This document shows positions 1 to 8,554 of a DNA stretch of 64,000 nucleotides, piece after piece; the first letter of the stretch is position 1, and each line of letters begins with the position of its first letter. The DNA comes from Candidatus Hydrothermarchaeum profundi (GTDB lineage: Archaea > Hydrothermarchaeota > Hydrothermarchaeia > Hydrothermarchaeales > Hydrothermarchaeaceae): the NCBI GenBank assembly GCA_002011125.2, contig MTMF02000008.1:71019-135018 (forward strand). Direction: 5' to 3'. The notes beneath the pieces were generated by a model. The model saw nothing but the letters and a program-made list of their open reading frames with translations. It was not told where the DNA came from and did not search any database. The position numbers and the translations under genes were made by a program.

Positions 1-692
1 TGTGCCTGGGCATGTATGCTACTTAGCGGAAAGTCCCTGTATACAAATCTTATTTTTCCCTCTTTTGCTAATTCCTTTAGCTTAGGTACTGGAGGTTCCC
101 AATTTGGGTCTCTTGACTTCATTCTGGAAGTAATTCCTTCATTATATCCGGCTACTCCACTACAGAATGGGCACTGGAAATCCGAAAATTCAATAACAAC
201 TACAGGAGCGTTATCTGGACCGATACATGGATCATCATCTGCGCTTAGAGTAACTCTCTCATATGTTCTATTACTTTCCTCCGTAGGTTGTTGCAGTTCA
301 GATTTGAGATCTATGACTACTATTCCATCTTGGTTTGGTAGAATAACTCTTCCATCTCTAGTAGCATATACGGAGAAAAACTGAGCTTGCTGTCCAGATT
401 GAACTTTGAGTACAATGACATAAAGGTTTTCTCCGAGTTCTTCAACTTTCTCAAGAGTGCCTGTTACGCCTTGGGGATTAAGAATACGGCTATTAATAAA
501 CTCCATTGTCATATTTGCTACTTCCTCTTTAGAAAGCTCAGAGTTTTCTTCATTGACTACATTTTGGTTATCTACTTCTTGAGTTGTTTCTTTAGGCTTT
601 CCACCTATCTGGTTGCTCTGTGATATAATGCCCCCGAAAAAAAGAATAGCTACACCAATAGCAATTAATATATATACTTGTTTCTGCTTCAT
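1..692 (-). CDS. DsbA-family thiol oxidoreductase/thioredoxin-like protein, partial (C-terminus beyond left edge)
   Basis: The frame is open from an ATG at 692 to the window edge (230 codons, cut at its C-terminal side). A membrane anchor or signal segment lies at residues about 6-24, then a polar linker. A thioredoxin-fold segment starts near residue 160 with the redox motif CPFC at 174-177 in the context VIEFSDFQCPFC, followed by IRFVYRDFPL, as in the DsbA/Thioredoxin_4 family. The family forms or isomerises disulfides in exported proteins, so this one probably acts outside the membrane. A GGAGG ribosome site sits 5-9 bases before the ATG and a TATA-like CTTTTATATT at 716-725. The specific redox partner is unknown. 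Confidence 0.8.
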   Translation of the reverse strand, partial: MKQKQVYILIAIGVAILFFGGIISQSNQIGGKPKETTQEVDNQNVVNEENSELSKEEVANMTMEFINSRILNPQGVTGTLEKVEELGENLYVIVLKVQSGQQAQFFSVYATRDGRVILPNQDGIVVIDLKSELQQPTEESNRTYERVTLSADDDPCIGPDNAPVVVIEFSDFQCPFCSGVAGYNEGITSRMKSRDPNWEPPVPKLKELAKEGKIRFVYRDFPLSSIHAQA

Positions 693-886
693 TTAGCCTC
701 CATCTTAAACTTCACAATATAAAAGAATTCTGATTTAAAGTAGATTTTATTTAACATATTTTGAAATTTTCTTAAGAAATAAAACGTTAAAAGTAAATTT
801 ACATGTTAATTACATGTAAAACACCGAAAAATTTTTATAATGGGCCGGGAGATTTTATCATACTTAGTCGAAGGAGGTGTATCCTA

Positions 887-976
887 ATGCTCGGCGACAT
901 TGTAGGAGCAATTGGTGCGGCCTGTATAGCTATATTTCTAGTTATAATGGTCGCTGGGATGGCAGGAGTTATCTAA
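887..976 (+). CDS. 29-residue single-helix membrane microprotein
   Basis: A 29-codon frame starts at an ATG preceded by a very strong Shine-Dalgarno (AAGGAGGTG, about 6 bases away) and by an archaeal TATA box (TTTTTATAAT, about 831-840). The product is almost entirely one hydrophobic helix rich in Ala, Ile, Val and Gly. Promoter, ribosome site and stop are all in place, so translation is likely despite its size. The function is unknown; it could be a small subunit of a membrane complex. Confidence 0.6.
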   Translation: MLGDIVGAIGAACIAIFLVIMVAGMAGVI

Positions 977-1052
977 AAAGCAACTCTCTCTAATCGGATA
1001 GAATATTTTAGGAAAGGGGTTTTTGACCCCTTCCTATTATAAAATAGAATAG

Positions 1053-1490
1053 TTAAAATTTAGTTACTCCATCTGGGACTCGATATAATTTGAATTTAAC
1101 TTTGTTATTTTCTATAGCTTCTTTAACCATTCTCTGGGGTTTATCTAGCCCTTTTTTACCTGTTTTAATTTCTAAGAAAACTATCTCCTCTATTTTGTTA
1201 TGACTTCTACCCTTAAAGACGACCATATCGATAGGGTCTCCTAGAAATTTGACGTCTGTTGGATCATAGTTAAAACCAGGTAGAAAGGGAGCAAGCTGTT
1301 CGCTAAACTTTCCTCCTAGAGTTACTCTGCTTCTCCTCTTTGCGTCCTCTCTTATTTCGCTCTCCTTTTCCTTAATCCATTCCTCAAATTTTAGATCATA
1401 TTCTTTTTTCGTTATTTTCCTCGCTACTATAAAGCCGACTAGAAGTGAGATAAAAATTATTAAGGCTAAAGTAATTGTTTCGTCAATCAT
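1053..1490 (-). CDS. Membrane-anchored predicted endonuclease distantly related to archaeal Holliday junction resolvase
   Basis: 145 residues. An N-terminal membrane helix (about 4-24) is followed by a basic coiled segment, then RSRVTLGGKFSEQLAPFLP and a PD-(D/E)xK-like core with GDPIDMVVFKG and IVFLEIKTGK, where the D...ExK residues would bind metal. This matches the archaeal family described as a secreted or membrane nuclease related to Holliday junction resolvases. I chose the ATG at 1490, which has GAGGTGG just upstream, rather than an in-frame ATG 12 codons earlier. The substrate is unknown. It is divergent from aroD. Confidence 0.7.
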   Translation of the reverse strand: MIDETITLALIIFISLLVGFIVARKITKKEYDLKFEEWIKEKESEIREDAKRRSRVTLGGKFSEQLAPFLPGFNYDPTDVKFLGDPIDMVVFKGRSHNKIEEIVFLEIKTGKKGLDKPQRMVKEAIENNKVKFKLYRVPDGVTKF

Positions 1491-1575
1491 ATATCCACCT
1501 CTTTTAATCTCAAGTTCGTAATCCATATTCTATTTCCGATACAATTTTAAAATAGATTTTTTAATTAATTAAGAT

Positions 1576-2316
1576 ATGACCAATGATATCTTTTCTAAAC
1601 GACCGGCTATTTGTGCTTCGATAATTGCAAACACTGTTGAAGAATATCTGGAAGATGTTAGGGGGGTTGATGGTGCGGATATAATAGAGATAAGAGCTGA
1701 TGGATTGAATGTAAGGTCTCATGATATCCAAAGAGCTTATAAATCTGAAATAAAAAGGTTGCTAAGGAATGTGAGGATTCAAACGGATTTACCAGTAATA
1801 CTTACTTTGAGAGGGGAAAAAGAGGGAGGAGCATTCGCGGGTACAGAAGCGGATAGAATCGAGTGCATAAGGGACTCTCTTAAATTAGCTGACATAGTAG
1901 ATATAGAGTTAGCTATGGAAGGCGAACAAAGAGACGAACTGATAAAGGAAGCAAGGCAGATGAATAAAAAGGTTATAGTATCGTATCATGATCTAAGTTC
2001 TACCCCTGCGGAAGATGCCATGATGAGTATCCTTGAAGAAGAAGTCGAGATTGGGGCAAATGTTGCGAAACTTGCGGTGACTGCTAACTCAAAAAAAGAT
2101 GTAATTAAACTTTTAAATGTAACTCGAGAGATGGCAGAAGGAATGGAAGTACCCATCTGTACAATTGCTATGGGTGACTACGGCAGGATCTCTAGAATAG
2201 TAGCTCCCTTTTTTGGTTCTGTTATGACTTACGGGTATGTCTCAAATGAAACCGCACCAGGCCAGTTAAGTATATTAGAACTTAGAAGAGCATTAGAAAT
2301 TTTGGGATTGAAATGA
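1576..2316 (+). CDS. aroD: 3-dehydroquinate dehydratase, type I
   Basis: Dehydrates 3-dehydroquinate to 3-dehydroshikimate, the third step of the shikimate pathway, in the cytoplasm. Type I hallmarks are visible: EIR near residue 38, a catalytic His in VSYHDLSSTP (about 138), and the Schiff-base Lys in ANVAKLAVTA (about 165). The length of 246 residues is normal for the family, and the C-terminus has the expected APGQLS segment. A TATA-like ATTTTAAAAT about 26 bases upstream of the ATG suggests a leaderless mRNA. The stop overlaps the aroE start by 4 bases (ATGA), so the two genes are co-translated. Confidence 0.95.
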   Translation: MTNDIFSKRPAICASIIANTVEEYLEDVRGVDGADIIEIRADGLNVRSHDIQRAYKSEIKRLLRNVRIQTDLPVILTLRGEKEGGAFAGTEADRIECIRDSLKLADIVDIELAMEGEQRDELIKEARQMNKKVIVSYHDLSSTPAEDAMMSILEEEVEIGANVAKLAVTANSKKDVIKLLNVTREMAEGMEVPICTIAMGDYGRISRIVAPFFGSVMTYGYVSNETAPGQLSILELRRALEILGLK

Positions 2317-3170
2317 GGATTGATGCAAAGACCAAGGTTTTCTGTGTAATTGGAGACCCGATAGAGCATTCCTTATCTCCGCCTATGCATAACGCAGTAT
2401 TTGAAAAACTAAATTTAGGTTGTGTGTATGTAGCGTTCATGGTTAAACAGGCGGATCTAAAAGACGCGTTAAAAGGATTTAAAGCATTGGGTATTAGAGG
2501 TATTAATGTAACTATACCTCACAAAGTGGCAGTTATAAAGTACTTGGATAGGCTGTCTGAGGAAGCACGTATAATCGGAGCTGTTAATACAATAAAAATT
2601 GGGGAAGAGGTAGTAGGTTATAATACCGATGGGATAGGTGCTCTTAGAGCGTTGAGGGAAGGGGGAGCTGACCCAGAGGATAAAAATGTTTTAATTTTAG
2701 GATCTGGCGGTGCTGCAAGAGCGATTTCTGTTACTCTTGCATTACAAGGGAATGTTAATTCTATCATGATTTTAGGCATTGATAAGGACGAGCTACTCCG
2801 ATTAATAGCTGATATTACAAAAAAAACAGGGATAAATGCTAGCGGGAAGATTATGACAGAAGATACTAAGAAAGAAGAAATTATGAAAGCAGATATATTG
2901 ATCCATTGTACTCCTGTTGGCATGTATCCCCGAATTGATGAGTCCTTAGTGACGGCAGAGATGTTAAAAGAGGACCTGCATGTTATGGATATAGTGTATA
3001 CTCCTAGGGAAACCAAGTTGTTAAAAGAAGCTAAGAAAGCGGGATGCAATACCATCGAGGGGCTCTGGATGTTTATCTATCAAGCAGCTGAATCTGAAAA
3101 AATATGGCTGGGTGTCGATGCTCCTGTGGACTTGATGAAGGAGGTCGTGGTAAAGGAGCTGGAAAGATGA
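2313..3170 (+). CDS. aroE: Shikimate dehydrogenase (NADP+)
   Basis: Reduces 3-dehydroshikimate to shikimate. The N-terminal substrate domain has the SLSPPMHN motif (about 21-28) and the catalytic Lys in NVTIPHK (Lys71) with its partner Asp in NTDG (about 106). The Rossmann domain has the NADP loop GSGGAARAIS (about 130). Its 285 residues match the AroE family. The start overlaps the aroD stop and the stop overlaps the next start, so it is the middle gene of a tightly coupled operon. Confidence 0.95.
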   Translation: MRIDAKTKVFCVIGDPIEHSLSPPMHNAVFEKLNLGCVYVAFMVKQADLKDALKGFKALGIRGINVTIPHKVAVIKYLDRLSEEARIIGAVNTIKIGEEVVGYNTDGIGALRALREGGADPEDKNVLILGSGGAARAISVTLALQGNVNSIMILGIDKDELLRLIADITKKTGINASGKIMTEDTKKEEIMKADILIHCTPVGMYPRIDESLVTAEMLKEDLHVMDIVYTPRETKLLKEAKKAGCNTIEGLWMFIYQAAESEKIWLGVDAPVDLMKEVVVKELER

Positions 3171-3526
3171 ATGAAGATGAGATTCTTAGGAGACTTGAGC
3201 CTAACTACGAGGATTTAACCGCTAATGAGATCACTGATCTTATAAAAAAGAAAGCAACATCTGAGGAAAGGGCGTTTTTAGAAAGAAAAAAAGAAGAAAA
3301 AATGCGCCTTGCTATTCAGGCGGAAGAGCTTATAAAACAGGGCAGATTGAATAGAGCCTTAGAAATGCTAAACTTCGCACTCTCTTTGGGTACATATGGA
3401 AATGAGTATCCGTTAGGCCTATTAGGGGACCTGTATTTGAAGAGGGGGGATAAGAAAAAAGCTTTGGAGATGTATAAAAAATCTGGAACGATTGATTCTC
3501 TTAAAAAAGCTAGAAAGCTGGAGTAA
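3167..3526 (+). CDS. Small TPR-like helical protein, unknown function
   Basis: 119 residues, using the ATG that overlaps the aroE stop (ATGA). An in-frame ATG 21 codons upstream lies wholly inside aroE and is unlikely. The N-terminal half is charged helix (about 10-50). The C-terminal half holds helix pairs resembling tetratricopeptide repeats (RLNRALEMLNFALSLG, then GDLYLKRGDKKKALEMY). No catalytic motif is seen. It ends at the base where the next gene begins (TAATG), so it travels with aroDE and the methyltransferase, but its role there is unknown. Confidence 0.75.
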   Translation: MNEDEILRRLEPNYEDLTANEITDLIKKKATSEERAFLERKKEEKMRLAIQAEELIKQGRLNRALEMLNFALSLGTYGNEYPLGLLGDLYLKRGDKKKALEMYKKSGTIDSLKKARKLE

Positions 3527-4020
3527 TGAGCACCTGTGAATATGTTCCTATACCCGATGAAGCTGCTAGGGAAATGCTTAAGGCCTTAGAAGTAAAGAAG
3601 GGGGAGCTGCTATATGACCTCGGAAGCGGTACGGCTAATATTTTGATAATTGCTGCTGAGGAATTTGGAGCAAAATGTATTGGAATCGAGGTGCGGCAGA
3701 GACTTGTAGAATGGTCGCTGGAGGATATAAAGAATTTAGGATTGCATGATAGGATTACTGTTATCAAGGATAACTTTTTTTCTCAGAGATTCTGGTATCA
3801 TTTAGGAGGAAGAGAGCTCACTATAAGGGACGCAGATGTTGTAACTATGTATTTAACATTGCAGGTGCAAGAGGCATTGAGGGATAGGATTGAGAAGGAG
3901 CTAAAGCCGGGTACTAGAGTTGGTTCATACGCCTTTAAGCTTAGAGGATGGGAACCCGTGAAAGTAGTTAATTCTAAGGAAGCTCCAATTTATATTTTTG
4001 AGAAAGGAAAAAGCTTCTAG
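3526..4020 (+). CDS. aKMT-like SAM-dependent (protein lysine) methyltransferase, copy 1
   Basis: 164 residues. It begins with the YVPIPDEAAREML segment typical of archaeal broad-specificity protein lysine methyltransferases (aKMT family). SAM motif I is intact (LLYDLGSGTANILI), and CIGIEVR follows as motif II. The family methylates lysines of many cytoplasmic proteins; whether this copy does is inference. The last gene of the aroD operon, it overlaps the converging aroK end by 4 bases. Its final 30 bases are identical to the end of the paralogue at 4572-5075. Confidence 0.75.
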   Translation: MSTCEYVPIPDEAAREMLKALEVKKGELLYDLGSGTANILIIAAEEFGAKCIGIEVRQRLVEWSLEDIKNLGLHDRITVIKDNFFSQRFWYHLGGRELTIRDADVVTMYLTLQVQEALRDRIEKELKPGTRVGSYAFKLRGWEPVKVVNSKEAPIYIFEKGKSF

Positions 4021-4526
4021 AGTTTATCTTTTAAAGCTTTTAAAATTTCATCAACTACTTCGTCTACAGTTAGATTTGAAGTGTCTATTTTAATGTCGTG
4101 GTTTGCGTAGAATGGGGCTCGGTACTCCATTAATTCTTTGATCTTTTTTTTAGGATCTTTAACACGTAAAAGCGGTCTATGGGTTTCGTTCTTTATCCTT
4201 TCATAAATAACCGCTGGATCGGCATAGAGATACACTATTGTTCCATTTTTTTTTAAATTATCCATATTTTCTTTATTTAAAACCACGCCTCCGCCTGTAA
4301 TTATAATATGGTTACTTAACTTAGATACTTCTTCGACAGCTTTTTTTTCCAGCTCTCTGAATTTAATTTCTCCCATTTTTTCAAAAATATCTGGGATACT
4401 CATCCCTGTATCCTCTTCGATTTTATCATCGGTATCAATGACTTTCATTCCAGTCTTTTCAGAGAGTTTTTTTCCTACAGAGGTCTTTCCAGCACCCATA
4501 AATCCTGTAAGCACTATATTTTTCAT
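4017..4526 (-). CDS. aroK: Shikimate kinase, bacterial P-loop (AroK) type
   Basis: Phosphorylates shikimate at the 3-hydroxyl with ATP. The 169 residues show the Walker A motif GFMGAGKTSVGK near the N-terminus, the DTDDKIEEDTGMSI shikimate-binding Asp segment, a FRELE Arg, the IITGGG loop and a lid Arg in THRPLL. This is the NMP-kinase-like AroK family. Most archaea instead use an unrelated GHMP-type shikimate kinase, so bacterial origin is likely. It lies antisense between two aKMT-like paralogues in a shikimate gene neighbourhood, which supports the assignment. Confidence 0.93.
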   Translation of the reverse strand: MKNIVLTGFMGAGKTSVGKKLSEKTGMKVIDTDDKIEEDTGMSIPDIFEKMGEIKFRELEKKAVEEVSKLSNHIIITGGGVVLNKENMDNLKKNGTIVYLYADPAVIYERIKNETHRPLLRVKDPKKKIKELMEYRAPFYANHDIKIDTSNLTVDEVVDEILKALKDKL

Positions 4527-4571
4527 TACAGCAAAATTTTTAAAATCTCATATTAATACATTTTTACCTTA

Positions 4572-5075
4572 ATGTTCGTTGGTGAGTATACTCCTATACC
4601 GCGAGCAGCCGCAATTGAGATGTTAAAGGAATCAGGGATCAAGGAGGGGGATACACTCTATATGCTGAGCTGTGGAGATGGGGATCTGCTAATAATGGCG
4701 GCAAGAAGATTTGGAGTAAGATGTGTTGGTATTGAACGTAAAAAGGTCTTAACTGACGATGCATTTGAGAAGGTGAAAAAGAGCGGGTTGGAGGATAGAA
4801 TCACAATACTCAACGATAACTTTCATTTTCCGAGGTTCTGGTCCCATATTGACGATAGAGAAGAAAAACCTTATGCCTTAAGGAATGCTGATGTTGTAAT
4901 CTATTACCTAACCCTTCAAGTCCAGGAATTGCTTAGAGATAAATTGGTAAAAGAACTTAGGAAAGGTGCTAGAGTGGCATCCTATGCATTTAAACTTATG
5001 GGATGGGAACCGGTTAAGACAAAAGTTGTGGAAGGCGTTCCATTCTATATTTTTGAGAAAGGAAAAAGCTTCTAG
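4572..5075 (+). CDS. aKMT-like methyltransferase paralogue with altered SAM motif I, copy 2
   Basis: 167 residues, clearly paralogous to the protein at 3526-4020 along its whole length (EYTPIPRAAAIEML, DRITILNDNF, VIYYLTLQVQELLRDKL, YIFEKGKSF). Motif I has drifted: the usual LYDLGSG reads LYMLSCGDGDLL here, losing the Asp and the first Gly. SAM binding may be weakened or lost, and the protein may be a regulatory or inactive paralogue. The gene overlaps the converging hemY end by 4 bases. The start is an ATG with no clear ribosome site. Confidence 0.7.
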   Translation: MFVGEYTPIPRAAAIEMLKESGIKEGDTLYMLSCGDGDLLIMAARRFGVRCVGIERKKVLTDDAFEKVKKSGLEDRITILNDNFHFPRFWSHIDDREEKPYALRNADVVIYYLTLQVQELLRDKLVKELRKGARVASYAFKLMGWEPVKTKVVEGVPFYIFEKGKSF

Positions 5076-6475
5076 CTCAGGTAACCTACTACTTTCTGTG
5101 AGGTTAGGTACGCATCTGCAGTACAATAATTTATACCGACCCCTCTAAATGCATTACCGGTCATAAATAATCCTGGATGTTTATTGAGTCGTTTTTCTAT
5201 TATTTCAAGACGTTTTTTATGTCCTAAGGTGTATTGAGGTATCCCCTTTTCATGTCTAAAAACTTTCGCAAATATAGGCTCCGCATCTATCCCCATTATT
5301 TCCATAAGCTCTCCCTTAGCGATGTTAATCAGCTGGTCCTTAGAGAGAAGTGCTAACTCAGGCTGCATTGCTCCCCCGATCATAATCCTAAATAAATATT
5401 TACCCTCTGGCGCTCTGCCTGGAAATATACTACTGGTCCATAGACATCCTATTATTTTTCGTTTCTCGTTTCTTGCTACCAAAAATCCAAAACCATCTAG
5501 AGGGTGATTAAGCTCTTTACGGTTATATCCAAGGGCAACTACTGATATAGGCACATAGGGTATCTCTAGCAGCTTCTGGGATATCTCTGGGTCTAATTCT
5601 TTTATCATTTTGCTTGTTGTGTAAGCGGGTGTTGCTGTTATGATTATATCTGCCTCCAAGGCATCATTTCCCTCTAGCTCGGCGATATATTTGGGTTTTT
5701 TATCATCTATTCTACTGATCTTTTCAACCCTTTTGCCTTTGATTATATCTCCCTCAATTTTCTCTGCAAGAGTATCTATAAGGGTCTGTATTCCACCTTT
5801 GAAGGAAGTTAGTCTGCCCCCTGGACCAGCGGTAGCTTTCATTTTTATTCCCGTTTTCTTTGCCTGTTTCATACGCTTTATCATCCCTCTTATAAGGCTG
5901 CCATTTCCCTCCTTTTCCACTTCTAGAAGGAGAGGGAAACAGCTTTCCATACTTAACTTTTCTGCGTCACCTCCGAAGACACCGCTAACCATTGGAGCTA
6001 TTAGTTTGTTAACAGCTTCTTGTCCCATATGCCTTCTTGCAAACTCCGCTATAGTTTCCTCTTCTCCCTCGGGTTTAGGTTTGGTGAATATCTCCATCGC
6101 AACCCTCATTTTACCTTTCAGCGAGAGGAGGTCAGATTTCAAAAAAGCTATTGGTGACTCTGGGAGTTGTTTTAATTTTCCATCAGAGTAGATGAACCTT
6201 TTTCTCGCAACATCGTTACTAGGTTGTAGCAGGTCGTTTATTCCTAAGGCATCTACTAGTTTTAGTGTGCTGGGCTTATTATCAAGAAATCCGTTGGCTC
6301 CTACCTCAATGGTATACCCCTTTTCCCGCATCGTTTGAACTTTACCTCCTAATTTTTCAGATGCTTCTATTAGGGTTATGTCTACGTCGATACCTTTGTC
6401 TCTGGCTTTTTCTTGTATATTGAAGGCGGTCGATAATCCAGAGATTCCCCCGCCAACTACAACTACTCTGTTCAT
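5072..6475 (-). CDS. hemY: Protoporphyrinogen/coproporphyrinogen III oxidase, HemY/CgoX type
   Basis: An FAD-dependent oxidase of 467 residues. The N-terminal dinucleotide-binding motif is VVVGGGISGLSTAF, followed by ASEKLGGKVQTMREKG. The middle contains the family signature region APMVSGVFGGDAEKLSM. The C-terminus has the second FAD-contacting segment MTGNAFRGVGINYC. It removes six electrons from a porphyrinogen to make a porphyrin. Its neighbours hemE and hemH and the absence of any hemG or hemJ favour coproporphyrinogen as substrate (CgoX role), but the sequence alone does not decide this. Last gene of the ahbD-hemE-hemH-hemY operon, 38 bases after hemH. Confidence 0.9.
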   Translation of the reverse strand: MNRVVVVGGGISGLSTAFNIQEKARDKGIDVDITLIEASEKLGGKVQTMREKGYTIEVGANGFLDNKPSTLKLVDALGINDLLQPSNDVARKRFIYSDGKLKQLPESPIAFLKSDLLSLKGKMRVAMEIFTKPKPEGEEETIAEFARRHMGQEAVNKLIAPMVSGVFGGDAEKLSMESCFPLLLEVEKEGNGSLIRGMIKRMKQAKKTGIKMKATAGPGGRLTSFKGGIQTLIDTLAEKIEGDIIKGKRVEKISRIDDKKPKYIAELEGNDALEADIIITATPAYTTSKMIKELDPEISQKLLEIPYVPISVVALGYNRKELNHPLDGFGFLVARNEKRKIIGCLWTSSIFPGRAPEGKYLFRIMIGGAMQPELALLSKDQLINIAKGELMEIMGIDAEPIFAKVFRHEKGIPQYTLGHKKRLEIIEKRLNKHPGLFMTGNAFRGVGINYCTADAYLTSQKVVGYLS

Positions 6476-6513
6476 AAAAATCCATTAGAATTTAAATGAG
6501 AGCAAATATAAAA

Positions 6514-7455
6514 TCATTGTGTATTTGCCTTTACAATTTCTGTTAGTGCAAGAACGAATTCAGGATTATCGTTAAGTGACTGTGTTCTCCTGAGAGTCAC
6601 TCCTAACTTCTGTGCATACTTTTTAAGCTTGATATCTATATCATAGAGGGTTTCCAAATGGTCGGAAACAAAACTGATAGGCACTACTAAAATATTTTTA
6701 ATATCCTTCTCGCTTAATGTTTTAATAACGTCCTCTGTTTTAGGTCCTAGCCATTTAATTGGTCCAGATTGACTTTGGAATCCAAGACTCCATTTAATAC
6801 CGTCTAGTTGTCTTTCTACTCCTTTTATCGTAGCCATTATCTCTGATAAGTAAGGATCTCCTTCTTCTATTACTTTCTGAGGTAGGGAATGAGCGCTAAA
6901 TAAAACATGAACTTCTTTTTCTTCAAATTCTGAGAGTCCTCTTCTAATACTGTTTGCCAAGGCGGTTAGATAACCCGGATGATCATACCACCTGTCTATA
7001 ACTTTTACGCTAATTTTTGGATTTATTTTCTCAATTGCAATATTCAGTTTTTTAACGCATGTGCCAGTTGTAGTTCTAGAATACTGTGGGAAAAGAGGTA
7101 AAGCCAGAATATCTTTTATTCCTGTTTTAACTACGCTTTCAACGGCTTCTTCTATAGTAGGATGCCAATAGCGCATTCCAACAAATACTTCAAAATCTCT
7201 CCCAAGCTCATTTTTAAGAGCCGCAGCTTGCCTCAAGGTTATATCTACAATCGGGCTTTTACCGCCTATTTTCTCGTACCTTTCCCTAACCTTTCTCGCC
7301 CGAAACTTAGATATGAGCTTCGCTGTAGGTTTCTGGAAAGGAAGTCTTATGATATCCCTGTCCGAGAAAAGATTATAAAGGAAAGGTTCAATGGAGGATA
7401 TCGAGTCGGGACCTCCTAAATTCATCATGATTATTGCTTTTTTCTCGGTAGTCAT
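6514..7455 (-). CDS. hemH: Ferrochelatase (HemH/CpfC family)
   Basis: Inserts Fe2+ into a porphyrin. 313 residues, using the ATG at 7455 that overlaps the hemE stop (ATGA); a GTG four codons earlier is the alternative. It shows MMNLGGPDS at the N-terminus, the HSLPQKV segment with the metal-site His, FQSQSGPIKWLGP, and ISFVSDHLETLYDID with the catalytic Glu. With hemE and hemY in one operon it most likely acts on coproporphyrin III (CpfC role). Ferrochelatase is uncommon in archaea, which usually use siroheme-based heme synthesis, so transfer from bacteria is likely. Confidence 0.92.
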   Translation of the reverse strand: MTTEKKAIIMMNLGGPDSISSIEPFLYNLFSDRDIIRLPFQKPTAKLISKFRARKVRERYEKIGGKSPIVDITLRQAAALKNELGRDFEVFVGMRYWHPTIEEAVESVVKTGIKDILALPLFPQYSRTTTGTCVKKLNIAIEKINPKISVKVIDRWYDHPGYLTALANSIRRGLSEFEEKEVHVLFSAHSLPQKVIEEGDPYLSEIMATIKGVERQLDGIKWSLGFQSQSGPIKWLGPKTEDVIKTLSEKDIKNILVVPISFVSDHLETLYDIDIKLKKYAQKLGVTLRRTQSLNDNPEFVLALTEIVKANTQ

Positions 7456-8480
7456 CGTATGCTCCACTTTTTTACGAATTTCACCATGGAAATTACATTT
7501 TCTACAGGTGTTTGTGGTAAGATACCATGCCCTAAGTTAAATATGTGTCCAGGCCTATTTTCAGCTCTATACAAGATATCCCTAACTCTCTCCTTTATCA
7601 AAGGTTTAGTGGTTAATAATATCGCTGGATCAAGATTTCCTTGTATTCCCACATTATATCCTATTCTTTTCCAAGCCTCGTCTAGGTTAATCCTCCAGTC
7701 AATACCTATGACATCTCCCCCAGATTCTCTCATAAGCTCTAAGAGGGTTGAAGCTCCTGTAGCAAAATATATTATAGGGACCTTGTTTTTAAGAGACTTT
7801 ATTACCTTCTTCGTAAATGGCAGTACATATCGCTCATAATCTGTAGGGGAGAGGCATCCTACCCATGAATCGAATAGTTGCAAGGCATGTACTCCAGAGT
7901 CGATCTGATAATTCAAATATTTAACAATAGTATCTGATAGTTTATTCATTAATTTATTGTAGGTGTTTGTGTCTTTCCACATCATAACTTTCAGATTTTC
8001 ATAGTTTCTGCTTCCTTCACCTTCAACCATATAACTCGCTAACGTGAAAGGAGCTCCAGAAAACCCTATTAGTGGAACTCTTTCTTCTAAATGCTTCAAA
8101 GCGAGTTTTATGCTCTCCTCTACGAATGGGATATCTTCTTCTGGTTCTGGAATCTTCAATGATTCTACCTCCCTAGAGTTCCTTACAGGGTTCAGGATGA
8201 CAGGGCCAATTGTTTCTTGGAACTCTATTTTAATTCCCATAGCTTCGATAGGGATTAGTATATCTGAAAACAAAATTGCAGCATCTACTTGCAGCTTATC
8301 AACCGGCTGGATAGTTATCTTTGCGGCAACCTTAGGATTTTTACACATTTCGAGAAAAGAATATTTTTCTCTTATCTCTTGATACTCTTCCATATATCTG
8401 CCCGCTTGACGCATAAGCCAAACAGGGGTTCTTGGGGTTTTCTCAAGGTTACATGCTTTTAGAAAAAGGTCATTTTCCAA
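7452..8480 (-). CDS. hemE: Uroporphyrinogen III decarboxylase
   Basis: Decarboxylates uroporphyrinogen III to coproporphyrinogen III. The 342 residues begin with the family-typical RTPVWLMRQAGRYMEEYQ segment (Arg residues that bind substrate carboxylates) and contain FSDILIPIEAMG with the catalytic Asp, GFSGAPFTLASYMVEG, and a C-terminal FNLGHGILPQTP, which carries the conserved His. Second gene of the heme operon, 74 bases after the radical SAM gene and overlapping hemH by 4 bases. Confidence 0.95.
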   Translation of the reverse strand: MENDLFLKACNLEKTPRTPVWLMRQAGRYMEEYQEIREKYSFLEMCKNPKVAAKITIQPVDKLQVDAAILFSDILIPIEAMGIKIEFQETIGPVILNPVRNSREVESLKIPEPEEDIPFVEESIKLALKHLEERVPLIGFSGAPFTLASYMVEGEGSRNYENLKVMMWKDTNTYNKLMNKLSDTIVKYLNYQIDSGVHALQLFDSWVGCLSPTDYERYVLPFTKKVIKSLKNKVPIIYFATGASTLLELMRESGGDVIGIDWRINLDEAWKRIGYNVGIQGNLDPAILLTTKPLIKERVRDILYRAENRPGHIFNLGHGILPQTPVENVISMVKFVKKWSIR

Positions 8481-8554
8481 AGTTTTCTCTCCTTTTATTT
8501 CAATATGACTCTAAATTCTTTGATATACCTGAGAGATATTTTCTATTTAAGTTT

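Noticed and set aside
16-623. Plus-strand open frames at the left edge
   Set aside because: They lie opposite the DsbA-like gene, which has a CPFC thioredoxin-fold motif, signal helix, ribosome site and promoter on the minus strand.
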